Assembly (NCBI RefSeq): GCF_001632365.1
Contig: NW_024468539.1
Span: 124,001-188,000 of the forward strand
Direction: 5' to 3'
Length of the DNA stretch: 64,000 nucleotides
Source of the DNA: Laetiporus sulphureus 93-53
Lineage: Eukaryota; Basidiomycota; Agaricomycetes; Polyporales; Laetiporaceae
The stretch's first letter is position 1; each line of letters begins with the position of its first letter. Positions 37,587 to 49,743 of the stretch are shown piece by piece. Under the pieces are notes generated by a model, which was not told the origin of the DNA, did not search any database, and saw nothing but the letters and a program-made list of their open reading frames with translations. The position numbers and the translations under genes are program-made.

Positions 37587-39393
37587 ATGCGGGATATGGT
37601 TGCGTGGCATCTGCTCCTCGCCGCTCACGCGGTTTCCGCAACGTTCAATTCGGCACAGCCAGCACCCCAACTTCCACTTGATGCTCCATCCGGCATAATC
37701 ACTTCGCATTCCTGGGACGAACCGATCGATAAAGATGCGACTGGTAATCTCATCTTCCAGTCGCTTGCATCTCTCATGCAAATGATGCCCAACGCGTGGT
37801 ATCCGAACGGTGCGTTGTATGTCTCTCACGGGCTGGTCAGAATTCGTTAAATACTGCCCAGGTCACACCATCGTTCGTGCCAGCATACCGCCCGGCACGC
37901 TACTCTATCACGGCCGAAGGGACGCGGACTACCCCACCATGGATTGGACATCCGTCGACCCGGAGCACTCCATCTGGTTCTCAGTCGGGGAGAATGGCAC
38001 ACTATTCACATTCTCCACCACGCGTGAGCTCAAGCTTTTGTACTTTGACGGGTGCAGCGCGACCAAAGAGGGCGGCGTGGTCGATACACAAGACGTGCTC
38101 ATCTACGGAGAAGTGCCACATGAAGAGCACTGGGGAGGGATAGCGAGCGAGTGGCGGCGGCTCGCAGACATGTGCGCGTGGGGAAAGCAGTACGACATTG
38201 ATGGGTTCATCAGAATGCAAGCTTCCTTGTGCGTGTTATAACCTGTGGTATGGAATACATATGACTGACGTCGAGCTGACTATCGCAGTGAGATCATGTA
38301 TTGTGATTTCTCGAAAGGCTTGGAGCTCGTCTCCACGATTAATACAGTCACCGGAGGCGTAATTTTCAAAGACCCACAAAGTTATCGTGGAAATCTAATG
38401 CCGCTGGGAACGAATGATGAGAAACTTGAAAGCCCTTCCGACCACCTCGACCGCCCGTGGACCGACCCAACTCCTCCCCCAGAAAGCTGGAAAGGCAGCC
38501 CTCCGAAGCCCATCGTAGGTGAGGTCTGGCATGCAGGCACCTGGCATAATGCCTTCCCCGGCGACACGCGTGTGCACCTCGACTTGTCAAGCATGATCAT
38601 CTTCTATGACCCTGCATTCAGGTCCCTCATAGAACCGCGCCGATCTCACAAGAGGGAGGACCATCGCCTGCTGAACATCTCGAAGGAGGATATTGCAGCT
38701 GCACAGATGGATGTTGATCATGTGTTGAGGCGCGATCCTGGGGCAGGTAGCGGATTGGACTGGCAGAGCCTCGCACAGGTCATTCAGGACAGATTCTCTG
38801 ATCGGTTGCCGTACCTAGATTACCTGCTTCACCAGCCAATCACCAATGTGTCCGAACAAGTTGCAGATGTTCGCCAGCAAGTCATCGTCTCCCTCATCCC
38901 TTACATGCCGCGTGCCGGCGTCGGCGAGCCAGCATGGTACGCAGCGATTGCTAGAGGCTGCGCCATGAGCTTCACGTCACACCTCCCGGCGTCGCGGTTC
39001 ACGAAACAGGAACATGTACTGAAAGCGGCTGTAGACGAGGTGCTGCATGAAGTCTGCAGAGTGTTGACCGCGACGTGGCGAGAGGCGTTTGATATCGAGG
39101 AACAAGACACGGAGACAGCAGAAACTCTCTTTATGAAGTGGAGAGACAATATTAAGGCACTGATAGAGTGGCTGGATTGGCAAGCGTGGTTAGGCTGTAG
39201 TCCAGCGTGCAATGAAGATGTGAGCAACTGCTTTACACCCAGTCCATTATGATAAGTGTTTACCGCTATGGCTTAGGAATACTGCTTCACCCCGCAGTAC
39301 ATACCCTTCCCTGGCAGCCACAGAGATAAAGAGAACCACTTGCCTCGATGCATGTCGATGAAGCCCATAGATCACTATCCAGGACAGAGTTGA
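37587..39393 (+). CDS. Secreted protein of uncharacterised fungal family, copy 2
   Basis: Exons 37587-37809, 37862-38228, 38289-39219 and 39277-39393 give 545 residues, with the same exon pattern as copy 1. The signal peptide is clear: MRDMVAWHLLLAAHAVSA, then TFNSAQ. Family motifs NAWYPNG, IPPGTLLYHGRRD, LLYFDGCSATK, GVVDTQDVLIYGEV, DIDGFIRMQ and IMYCDFSKGLELVS are present, as are WHAGTWHNAFPGD and GLDWQSLAQVIQDRFSDRL. The C-terminus has WLGCSPAC and EYCFTPQYIPFPG. No lesion is seen, so this copy should encode a full-length protein. Part of exon 1, intron 1 and part of exon 2 are identical to copy 3. Confidence 0.88.
37642..37974 (+). repeat. 333 bp tract identical to 44122-44454
   Basis: Every base matches the copy 3 tract at a constant offset of 6480, including the whole of intron 1. 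Both flanks diverge at once. Confidence 0.95.
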
Positions 39394-41799
39394 CATGTGA
39401 GCCTTCGCTTTGATGTGGTGAATGCATCGTCGACACCGTACACGGGTTATCTTAGGTGCTCGGGTTATTTGATGGGCGGAATACCTCTTTGACTCTCTCA
39501 CCTCGTGACGTCTCTATGCGTTCATGATGTTATTATCTATCTAGAAGTGAAGACAATTGCGTTCTGCTTGCGATGAATGCCTGGACAGTACCCTTGACAG
39601 CATCGGGTGTTGCATGCATTTGCCAGCCCACTGTCTTCCGCTGCGCATATTCTTTTTGATTGCACTGCTTTGAGGCCAGCGTGAAACGAATACCGGTATT
39701 TCTCCTCTGCCTTCTAACAAACCCCTTCGATCATTGATGATATACTTTCGTTGAGTGCGTTATGTCCCCTCGGTTTCAGGAACGACTTGGCCACCTCCAT
39801 TGATCCTGATTTCACTATTGGAGGCATGAAGACCACTTGCTTGCCGTCCACATAAAATATCTGGCCCCTCAACACGCTCGTGCTGCATTGTAAATTTTTG
39901 ATACCGTAGTAACCGTTTGCCCATTATACCGCTTCCCGCCACGATTCACACGGACAATCTACGCAAGCTCCTCTGTGGGAATAAACTTAACTTTTTCAAT
40001 ATGGATGACGCACTCTCAAGATGCATGCGTCACCGTAGCTACATCAACAAGAGATCACATTACATGTCTCGCTATCCCGTCATGATGCCACGCCTCCCCT
40101 ATCTTTATCTCAGAGTGTTGTCCAAGAGCCTTCCAGGGACGTCCCCTGTCCCTCACGTATACCTCTCGCGATTCTTCCGCGTTCCCGCATACTAGTATGC
40201 TGAGCAATCCTCAGACGTGCTCGTTGCGTTTCTAGTTCTTTTAAGGAACCAGTAAGCCATCGCTGGCTTCGGAGCTGTTCATTGCGCCCCGTGGAATTCC
40301 TGAGTTCACATTTCCTATTGCTGTGGGTAAGTGGCTACGGCGAGGTAGTTCTTCGCTCGTGAATGACATTCCTCTGTGTGTTTTGATTGTGGTATTTTCG
40401 AACGAACCGCAGATCGCGGATATCATCGTGACTTGAGTCATCTTTGTTTCCTTGTGTTGCCTTTATCTCGCGGTTCGTGCTATCCTGCTCTCTCTCTCCA
40501 ACAGCACCTTGATCCTTCTCACTCCTGCTGCCTACCACCCCGTCTACGAGACGAAATTCATACCGGCACTTCCGACGTCCTCGCGGTCATTCCTACCACA
40601 TCATATAAAGTCCACGGGCATTTGCTTCTGGAGCGGCTTTCGTACTAATTTGTATTGGCTCGCTGTACATTTCATAATTGAAGCGGACAACATAAAGAAC
40701 GTGCAGCTGTAGCTTGACGGGTCGAACTGACGAGGACATGGCGTGTGAAGACCAGGAACCAATGCAACGGACACCGTTAGAGGCGGCTGGAATGAGAAAG
40801 CACCTGCCGTCCGCTACGGCCTCAGTTGCACATTAAGTCTGCATCCTGAGAGGAAAATATGAGCAATGAGACTATTGAACAGACAGATGAAGAGGCCAGT
40901 TAGTACCAAGGCACACGAGAGAACGGGACTCACTAAGAAGCAGTGGATATCGCAACCATCAACGGCCCGTACAGCGAACTGTGCCATATTCGCTCCGACT
41001 CGTTTGATCGCCTCGCCGACTCGGACCGAACTCTAAACGCAAATCTACGAAGACGCGGCGAGCAAAGACGAATGCAGGACAGTCACAGTGGACACACGCC
41101 ACAGGCACATTCTCAGTGCTAGTACCAAAAGCACGGAACGAGGCCCAACACGACATATGGCAAGGGGAATGTGCGTCCGAGAATCCGTCAGGTCAAGGCG
41201 GATAGAACGAGAGTCGCAGAACACGTGGGCGTGGTGCGGCCACCCGTGACGAGAGCATAGTAAAATATGGTAACAGTAGCTGGACGATTCAAGCCGCGAG
41301 CAAAGACGTAGAGAGACAGGAAGGCTGCAGCGTAACAGCGGTCGCATGGCGTGGATCGTGAATACGATCATTGCGATCTCACTTCACTCTGAAACGAGGA
41401 TAACGCCGCGATTGAAAGGAGATAAAACGCAGCAAGACGCACCAGACGATGAACGTATGAAAGGTTCGTCAAAGAGCGCATAGAGCGTGGCAGGACGGAC
41501 AACGGACTGCAGTTCCATGGGAGATGCACGGAAGCGCCATCAATGCCCCTGCCAGTGATCGACTCGAAGTGTGCACGCCAACCATTGATGCCGTCCAGAA
41601 TGCACGCCCGTCAGCGATCACCCAATATCGCTCATCTACATGACCATTCACCTAGTATCCGACCTCACTCTCAACCTGCATGCGTAGTCAACAGCAACAT
41701 TTCAACCCACTGTGCCGACGAGAATACTGCATCGGGATGAAAATCGTGAATTTGCATTAACATTTCTGCGAAGGAGGCAGCGTGTCATCCATTCGCAGC
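39394..41799. other. Intergenic repeats shared with 42.8-43.7 kb and 45.9-48.3 kb
   Basis: 39.66-40.65 kb resembles 42.8-43.65 kb and in part 46.2-46.8 kb (shared ATGGATGACGCACTCTCA and TCTCGCTATCC(C/T)GT segments). 40.92-41.6 kb resembles 47.54-48.2 kb. Frames are not conserved between copies, so these look like non-coding or decayed segments carried along with the duplicated genes. Confidence 0.65.
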
Positions 41800-42634
41800 C
41801 TATATACCCACAACACGTTTGAATGCCTCGTAGCAGCGAAGAATCGCCTGCCTGTTATCCAAAGGCTTCATGCCTTCACTGTAACGGCGTGTTGGCCGAG
41901 GCAGATCGGGGACATGCGAGGAAACAACGGTTCTTTCTACCGGGTATGTGCCATGAGCGATATGGCGCGCGAGCTCGGCGGTGACAGGAATCTTATAAAA
42001 GGTAGGCGTTGTGCCAACGAGAACGATGCCCGGCATGATCTGCTTGACGAGTAAATAATAGCGCGTGTAGATCGGCAGTACCACATACCTTCGATTCCAG
42101 GGGCTCTAGACCCGCTGACTCCCGGAGCCCGTTACTATAGCTGAACGCAGCGATCGCCTCAGCGATCAGCTGACATCGGACAGCAAGCGGATCCTCTCGA
42201 AAGCGCTTGTCCTCTTGAACGACGAGAAGAATGTCGTTCTCGCGACGATCGATGAGACAAACATCTGCCTTGGCATACCTGCGTTCTCCGCATATCAGGA
42301 AAGGGATGTTCTTGCGAGTGCGAGCGACTCTGTGTTGATTGACATAGCCGAGGTTTGTGAACAACGCGACGGCAAAGTCGTCGACCGCGGACTCTCCGTT
42401 GGGCTCCGGAGCCATTGCGAGGTCGAGGAGGTTGATGAGCACGGCATTGGGGACGGACGCCATGTTGGCCGCGTCCAGTGTCGTCAACACTTCCTGGTCA
42501 ATCGAGGGTGGCGGCAGGTCCTCGACTCCAAAGAAGGCGGTCGCGTTTTCCAGTCGGACATTGATATTGTACGCATCGAGGTCGTTTTGCGTCCAGTCGC
42601 TGCCCGACTTGGCATAGCGGATGAGATTGGCCAT
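41800..42634 (-). CDS. PD-(D/E)XK nuclease-like protein, Agaricomycete expanded family
   Basis: Exons 42634-42089 and 42042-41800 (46 nt intron) give 262 residues. I chose MANLIRYAK because homologues begin shortly before SGSDWTQNDLDAYNI; an in-frame ATG at 42751 would add 39 residues but sits almost at the expected transcription start. The centre reads ESAVDDFAVALFTNLGY, then ICGERRYAKADVCLIDR and ILLVVQEDKRF. That D-x(n)-E-x-K arrangement is the pattern of restriction-endonuclease-fold enzymes. The second exon carries MPGIVLVGTTPTFYKIPVT and SEGMKPLDNRQAILRCYEAFKRVV, as in the family. It is typically multicopy in mushroom genomes and of unknown role. It lies on the opposite strand between two secreted-protein genes. 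Confidence 0.87.
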
Positions 42635-42777
42635 ACACGAAATCGACGAGAGTGTAGCGGGGAGAGGTGTAGGCTCCTTCCCAACATTCTCCGGGAGATG
42701 GGAGGGATGGGACTCTGTGCCACATCCGATCAAGCTCACGAGCTCGATCATGATGGCATCATATAATTCGAACTCTG

Positions 42778-42784
42778 TATATAT
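42778..42784 (-). promoter_or_regulatory. TATA box of the PD-(D/E)XK-like gene
   Basis: TATATAT about 144 bp upstream of the chosen ATG (42634), which favours that start over the ATG at 42751. Confidence 0.45.
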
Positions 42785-44069
42785 GTCCTTTGCTGCTTTC
42801 AGGAGATTCGGTCACCTCCGTTGATAGTGGTTTCTCTGATACATGAAGACCAGTTTCTTGCGGCCGTTATAGAAGATAGGGCGCCTCAACGCTGCTTCAT
42901 GCAAAGCTCATGCTGAATGGAAGTCTTTGACACAGTGTTACCCTTTGCCCGTCATACCCCTTTCCGCCACGATTCACACGGGCAATCTATGCAAGTTCCT
43001 CTATGAGGAATAAACTCAACTTTTTCAATATGGATGACGCACTCTCAGATGCATGCATCACCGCAGCTACATCAAGCCATCACGCGCAAGATGAATTCCC
43101 GGAAAGATCACATTTCATGTCTCGCTATCCTGTTATGATGCCACGCGTTTGCTCTCTTTATCTCAAAGAGTTGTATAAGAGCCTTACAGGGACGTCGTCG
43201 CTCCCTCACGTATACCTCTCACTACCCTTCAGCATTCCCGCATACTTGTACGCCAAGCCATTCTCAGACATGGTGGTTGCGTCTCTAGTTCTGTATTTAA
43301 CAAACGGCAAGCCATCGCTGGGTTCGGACCTCTTCATTGCGCCGCGTGGAACGCATACTTTTTTTTACTGTGGGAAGTGGCGATGGCGAGGTAGTTCTTC
43401 AGTCGTGAGCTGTATTCCTGTAGATGTTGATTCTGATGCTTTTAAGGAACTGCTGGTTTCGGATGTCACAGTGAGTTCCATATTTGTCTTCTTTTGTTGT
43501 CCGTATCTCCTTGCTCATGCCATTCTACCCTACTCGAGTCCATCAGCAGCTTGATTAACCTCAATCCTTCTGCCTACCACTCCGTCTACTGGACAAAACG
43601 TACGACAGGACGCATAGAAAATACAGTAGCGCGCTTCGCGATCGATAGGCGCTTGCAACCAATGCCACGCTCATGTACTACATAAAGCTTGCATAATCCC
43701 GCCTATGTACGAATGCAAAGTGAGCTTTTCCGCCTGGATTCTACTCGCGTACTCGGATTAGCATTCTCGGCTGGTCACGCGCGATGTCTTCGGACTGCTC
43801 AAGCGAATAGGTGTCCTTTATCGTCTCCTTGTCTTCTTTCTTATCCTAGCCCTCGCGTCGACACTCGAGACTGTGTAATCTACACGACCAGACCGATATC
43901 TAAGTCAACGACCCAACGAACGGTTCTGCACTACAGGGCGGTATAGCTTCACGCAGCAAACCCCTCCTCACAGGCACTCACTGTTAGTGTTCGCATACAT
44001 ATCAGTAGCACATTCCCCGCGTTCAAGTTGTGCTTGACTCGCTCGATACTGATTTTTTGCATCCAGGAT
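42785..44069. other. Repeat copy with a 183-codon open frame, doubtful gene
   Basis: 42.8-43.65 kb repeats 39.77-40.65 kb. Here a plus-strand frame 43003-43554 stays open (MDDALSDACITAA, later KWRWRGSSS), but in the other two copies the same segment has stops and shifts. I see no family motif and treat it as probably non-coding. Confidence 0.5.
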
Positions 44070-45877
44070 ATGGTTACATCATGGTGGCATCTGCTCCTCG
44101 CTGCCAACGCGGTCTCCGCATCGTTCAATTCGGCACAGCCAGCACCCCAACTTCCACTTGATGCTCCATCCGGCATAATCACTTCGCATTCCTGGGACGA
44201 ACCGATCGATAAAGATGCGACTGGTAATCTCATCTTCCAGTCGCTTGCATCTCTCATGCAAATGATGCCCAACGCGTGGTATCCGAACGGTGCGTTGTAT
44301 GTCTCTCACGGGCTGGTCAGAATTCGTTAAATACTGCCCAGGTCACACCATCGTTCGTGCCAGCATACCGCCCGGCACGCTACTCTATCACGGCCGAAGG
44401 GACGCGGACTACCCCACCATGGATTGGACATCCGTCGACCCGGAGCACTCCATCGTATTTACAACCGGGGAGAACGGCACGCTGTTCACGTTCTGCACCA
44501 CGCGTAAACTCGATCTTCTGTACTTTGACGGGTGCAGCGCGAACCACGCGGGCGGTGTAGTCGATGCACAAGACGTGCTGATCTACGGAGAAGTACCTCA
44601 TGAAGCGGAATGGGGAGGGATGGCGAGCGAATGGCAGCGGCTCGCAGACATGTGCGCATGGGGAAAGCAGTACAACATTGATGGGTTCATCAGAATGCAA
44701 TTTGATTTGTGCGCGTTCTACCCAGTGGTATGGAGTACATGTGACTGACGATCGACCTGACTATCGCAGCGAGATCATGTACTGTGATTTCTCAAAGGGC
44801 TTGGAGCTCGTATCCGCGGTTAAAACAGTCCGAACCGGAGGCCTAACACTCAAAGACCCACAGAGTCATCGTGGAATCCCAGCATTGCTACGCACAAATG
44901 ACGAGAAGCTCGAAAGACGCTTGGGTAGCCCGGAATGGCCCTGGATTGATCCAGCTCCTCCCCCAAAAGGCTGGAAAGGAAGCCCTCCCAAGGTCATCGC
45001 AGGTGAGGTCTGGCATGCAGGCAGCTGGCATAATGCCTTCCCTGGCGACATGCGTGTGCACGTCGACCTGTCAAGCATGATCACCTTCTTTGACCCTGCA
45101 TTCAGGTCCCTCATAGAACCCCGCCGGTCTCGCCAGAGGGAGGATTATCGCCTGCTGAACATTTCGAAGAAGGATATTGCAGCTGCACAGATGGAGGTTG
45201 ATCATGTGCTGAGGCGCGATTCCGGGGCAGGTAGCGGATTTGACTGGCAGAGCCTCGCACAGGTCATTCAGGATAGGTTCTCTGATCGGCTGCCGTACCT
45301 ACACTACCTGTTACGCCAGCCGATAACCAACGCGTCCGAACAGGTTGCAGACGTTCGTCAGCAACTCATCGTCTCCCTCATCCCTTACATGCCGCGTGCC
45401 AGCGTTGGCGAGCCAGCATAGTATGCGGAGATTGCTAGAGGCTGCGCTGCTAGCTTTACGTCACACCTTCCGAGGTCGCGGTTCACGAAACAGGAACACG
45501 TACTGAAAGCGGCTGTAGACGAGGTGCTGCATGAAATCTGCAAAGTGTTGACTGCGACGTGGCGAGAGGCGTATGACATCGAGGAACAAGACATGAAGGC
45601 TGTGGAAGATTTCCTGGTGAAATGGAGAGACGATATCAAGGCACTGTTAGAGTGGCTTGATTGGCCTGTGTGGCTGGGCTGTAGTCCAGCGTGCAATGAA
45701 GATGTGAGCAACTGCTTTGCGTCCTGTTCATCATGATACGGACTTACCACCATGGCTCAGGAATACTGCGTTATTCCTCAATACATGCCCTTCCCTGGTA
45801 GGAAGAGAGATAAAAATGACCGCTTGCCTCGATGCATCTCGATGAAGCCTGTGGAGCAGTTCCCAGGAGAGAACTGA
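44070..45877 (+). pseudogene. Secreted protein family copy 3, premature stop
   Basis: Exon equivalents 44070-44289, 44342-44708, 44770-45703 and 45761-45877 match copy 2 in position and phase. The signal peptide is MVTSWWHLLLAANAVSA. The frame is open to GEPA, where the Trp codon seen in copies 1 and 2 is TAG at 45419-45421. After that stop the frame stays open and conserved to the C-terminal WLGCSPAC and EYCVIPQYMPFPG and a terminal TGA. As written, the gene encodes about 435 of 545 residues. A single-base nonsense change (TGG to TAG) in an otherwise intact gene suggests recent loss, a polymorphism or a read error. Confidence 0.85.
44122..44454 (+). repeat. 333 bp tract identical to 37642-37974
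   Basis: Partner of the identical tract in copy 2; outside it the two genes differ at many positions, including introns. Confidence 0.95.
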
Positions 45878-48816
45878 CTTGGAAGCCTTGCTTTGAATAG
45901 TAGGTGTAGTGTTTCTCCACTTTCTTCATCACTGTCACTGCATTCATCAGAAATGATATTTTTCTATACCCGCGGTGGTGAACGCATCGTCGACACCGTA
46001 CACGGGGTATCTTAGGTGTTCGATCTATTTGATGGGCGGAATGCCTCTCGGACTCTCTCGCCTTGTGATATCTCCATGCGTTCATGATGTTATTATCTGT
46101 CTAGAAGTGAAGACAATTGCGTTCTGCTTGCGATGAACTGTCTGAGCACTAGCCCCCTGACAGCATCGGCTGTTGCATACATTTGCAAGCCCACTATCAT
46201 CAAGTGCGAATATTTCTCTATCGCTGCATTGCTTTGAGGCCGGCGCGAAACGATTACCGGTGTTTCTCCTCTGCCTTCTACAAACCTTTTCGATCATTGA
46301 TGATATACTTTTGTTGAGTGCCTTATGTCCGGAATGATTCGGTCACCTCCGCAATGGAGGCATGAAGACCACTTCCTTGCGGCCCTTATAGAAGATAGGG
46401 TCCCTCAACGCTGCCTCGTGCAAAGCTCGTGCTGCAATGCAAGTCTTTGCCACCGTGGTAACCCTTTGCCCATCACACCCCTTTCCGCGACGATTCACAC
46501 GTGCAATCTATGCAAGCTGCTCTATGGGGATAAACTTTGCTTCGTTCATTATGGATGACGCACTCTCAAGACGCATGCATCACCGCAGCTATAACAAGCC
46601 ACCACGCGCAACGTGAACTTCCGGCGAGATCGCATTTCACGGCTCGCTATCCCGTCATGATGCCATACCTTTGCGCTCCTTATCTCAGAGTGTTGTATAA
46701 GAGCCTTGCAGGGACGTCGTCGCTCCCTCACGCATACCTCTCGCGATCCTCCAGCGTCCCCGCATACTTGCACGTTGAGCGGTCCTCTGACATGCTCCTC
46801 ACGATCTTTGTTCTCTACTGAGCGAGAGAAAGCCATCGCGAGCCCATCGCTACCATAGAGCTTCTCCAGAACACTCCCCATCCTGGAAAGACATCGACAA
46901 CTTCAGGGCGCTCAGCAGCATTGTATCCAGATGCATCGCTACAATCTCAACTTGTCTTCCTGGTCCGCCATCCATTCAGACGTCCGCCCTTTGGAAAATG
47001 TTTGGAGGGTGCGCATGTTCCTCCAGTATCCTCGCTCCGAGGGCGGAGACGAATTACCGGAATCTACGCGCAGTGTGGGCTCAGAGTAGGGTGAGGGCAG
47101 AAGACGGGCGCACCGGTGACGAGAAGGGCTTATCAGCAGCAAAGCGGACGGAAGATGAATCGCTGTTTGTGCCTTTCTTCCGCCCGACTGTCTGGATGCA
47201 AAGCGTCAGAGGACGCCAAACAGATGGGTCGTTTGTTGTCATTGTCATAATCCGTGCTGATTGGTTGAATCGAAAACTTCTCCGCTAAACGATGCGCTGA
47301 TCCGTCCGGTGATTGCGATGCACGAAAGTCTCTCGAGACGAAGTCGCCCCGTCTCACTTAAACTCGTTCACGGTATCGTATCGCTGGTAGAGCATCACTG
47401 AGCAGTGTTGCGAGCCTTTGCTTATTTGGTGCCATCCCGCCAATCTGCATAGTTATTTATCGTCGCGTTTCGTGCGTTCCCTGGAGATGCCAACGATAGT
47501 GACCCTTCAGAGATCGGATACTGGCTGAAGGAGAAAAAGGACTGCTGCATAGAGAAGGGGCTCACCACGAAGCAGCGGATATCGCGCCTGTCGACGACCT
47601 GTCCGGCGAACTGTCCCTGTGCACTCCGACTCGCTTGACCGCCGCTTCGACTGGGACCGAACTCTCAGCGCAGATCCGTAAAGGCGCGGCGAGTAACGAC
47701 GAACGGAGGACAGTCACGGTGGGCACACGCCACACGCACGTTTTCATACCAGTATCAAAGGCACGCAACGAAGCCCCACACAACATACGGCAACGGAACG
47801 GCGCGTCCGGATATCCGTCAGGTGAAGGTGGACGGAACGAGGACGAGATTCGCGTCGCGAGCATATGTGGGCGCAGCGCGGCCAGCCGTGACGAGCGCAT
47901 AGTGATATATGGTGACGGCACCTGGACGATTCAACCGCGGACACGGACGGAGAGAGACAGGAGGGCGGCCGCGTGGCGTGGAGCTGAACACGATCATCGC
48001 GGCTCGCTCGCGCGCGCGGATGAGGACAATGACTCGGACGCGATCGAAAGGGCATGCGCTCGAGCAGGCGCTGGGTGAGACGCAGGGACGCACCAGACGA
48101 TGAACATATGAAAAGCTCATCAAAGAGCGCATAGTAGCGTGCCAGGACGGACTGCGCTGGGAGATGCACGGAAGTGCGATCAACGTCCCCGCCAGTGGTC
48201 GACTCCAAGTCGAAGTGTGCACGTCATCCGTTGATGCTCTCCAGCCCCAGCGCAGCTGGCAATGCGTACCCGTCAGCTAGCGATCAATGTGTCTCGTCTA
48301 AATGACCACTCACCTATCCGATCTTGACCTCCCCGCGAGCATAGCCAGTAACGTACCACCCCACAGCCGCGGCGCTCTTGGTCGACGACAAGTCATATCA
48401 CACCGTAGCACCGAACCCGCTGAGCAGCCAGAATAGGAATTGGGAATTCGCATTAGGTGGGAGGAGGCATACAAGCAGAGTCCATACGATACATGGGCAC
48501 AGTAGATGCGAGGGAGACGTGGCGGGTGGATATCAAGGGTACATGGAGGGAATACAGATCTAGATGGGTATCGGGGACTGTTCGGGTACGTTGATGTGAG
48601 ATAACATAAGTGTTGGGGCATATCTGAGGTCGAGTTTGAGTCACTTGGCGGAGAAAGATTGGAGTATGGTGCGGTAAAAGGATATGGAGATACCCATATG
48701 GAGCATATGAGCCTTCAGCTAAGAAATAGCATCGTCCGCGCTATAGGAAAACGCACATCCATGAGCAACCACCACGACCCACCAGACGCATCCACTCACC
48801 TGGACACCATCACCTC
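45878..48816. other. Duplicated flank of the secreted-protein copies, no gene recognised
   Basis: 46.08-46.8 kb resembles 39.5-40.2 kb and 47.54-48.3 kb resembles 40.92-41.65 kb. Open frames here are not conserved between the copies. Confidence 0.55.
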
Positions 48817-49599
48817 CTACGCAAACAAATCCCCCGCCCTCCCCGCGCCCTCCCCAGCCCGCCGAAATGCCCTACACCCCTCGCGGCGCCCACCCGCCCT
48901 CCGACAGCGCCAGCACGCATAGGTCGCATGCGCCGCGTCCTGGAACTCCTGCTCCGTGTCCGCGCGGCGCTTTCGCTGGTGCTCCTTGAGGGTGGCGGGG
49001 AGGAGCTGGCGCGCGCGGGCGCGGAGCTTGCGGAGGGCGACTAGGGTGCGTGGGGGGCGGGCGGGGCCGAGTGGGTGGATGGACGGGAGCGGGTGCGCGG
49101 CCGAGTCGATGCTTTGGGTGATGATGTTGAATGGTGGGGTGAACGCGCTCTCTGGGATCTCTCCCATGTCCGTGCCCGTGCCCGTGCCCATGCCGAGCGC
49201 GGGCATGCTGAGCGACTCGCGCGTGTGGAGGGCGCGGGCGTCGAGGGAGAGCGCGGAGGAGGGTACGCCGGGGCGGACGGAGCGCACGGGGGTGTTCATG
49301 GCGAGGGTGGGCGAGGAGGAGGCGGAGGCGGGGAAGTAGGCGATGTGGGCGGCTTGGGCGGGTGTGAGGATGGTGATGGTGGGCTTGGGCGCGGGCGCGG
49401 GCGGGTCGGGAGGGGATGGCTGGGATATGCGGGATCTGCGGGATTTGAGGGACTTGCAGGCGGAGGCGGGGGAGGTGGGTGCTGGAGGGGATTTGGGAGA
49501 TAGGGTGGGCGCGTGGACGTGGACGCGTATGCGGATGGATGGCATGTCCAGAGCGGAGGGGGAGAAGGAGGAGGGTATAAGACGGTGGAGGAGGTTCAT
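48817..49599 (-). CDS. Proline/alanine-rich hypothetical protein (uncertain)
   Basis: A GC-rich minus-strand frame. I start it at MNLLHRLIPSSFSPSA (49599), though the frame is open to 49743. It contains PSIRIRVHVHAPTL, PKPTITILTPAQAAHIAYFP, a GTGTGTDMGEIPESAFTPPFNIITQSID stretch (given in part), and a basic RKLRARARQLLPATLKEHQRKRR segment near the end. No known domain is seen. The final ~35 residues are low-complexity Arg/Gly and may be intron or wrongly read. High GC favours chance open frames, so confidence is low, but the middle looks protein-like. Confidence 0.4.
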   Translation of the reverse strand: MNLLHRLIPSSFSPSALDMPSIRIRVHVHAPTLSPKSPPAPTSPASACKSLKSRRSRISQPSPPDPPAPAPKPTITILTPAQAAHIAYFPASASSSPTLAMNTPVRSVRPGVPSSALSLDARALHTRESLSMPALGMGTGTGTDMGEIPESAFTPPFNIITQSIDSAAHPLPSIHPLGPARPPRTLVALRKLRARARQLLPATLKEHQRKRRADTEQEFQDAAHATYACWRCRRAGGRREGCRAFRRAGEGAGRAGDLFA

Positions 49600-49743
49600 G
49601 GCCGCCAGGTGCCCGGGAGATAGCTGTGGCAGAGATCGAGTCGCTCTGTCAAAGGCTGCACTGCACGGCCTAGCAGTGGAAAGAGGCGGGAGGCAGGCTG
49701 CATGCTGGGCCGGTGCGTTGTGAGCGAGACCAGCGTTAGCCAC

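Noticed and set aside
47635..48208. Open frames on both strands in the GC-rich repeat at 47.5-48.2 kb
   Set aside because: The same segment at 40.9-41.4 kb does not preserve these frames, so they are not under coding constraint.
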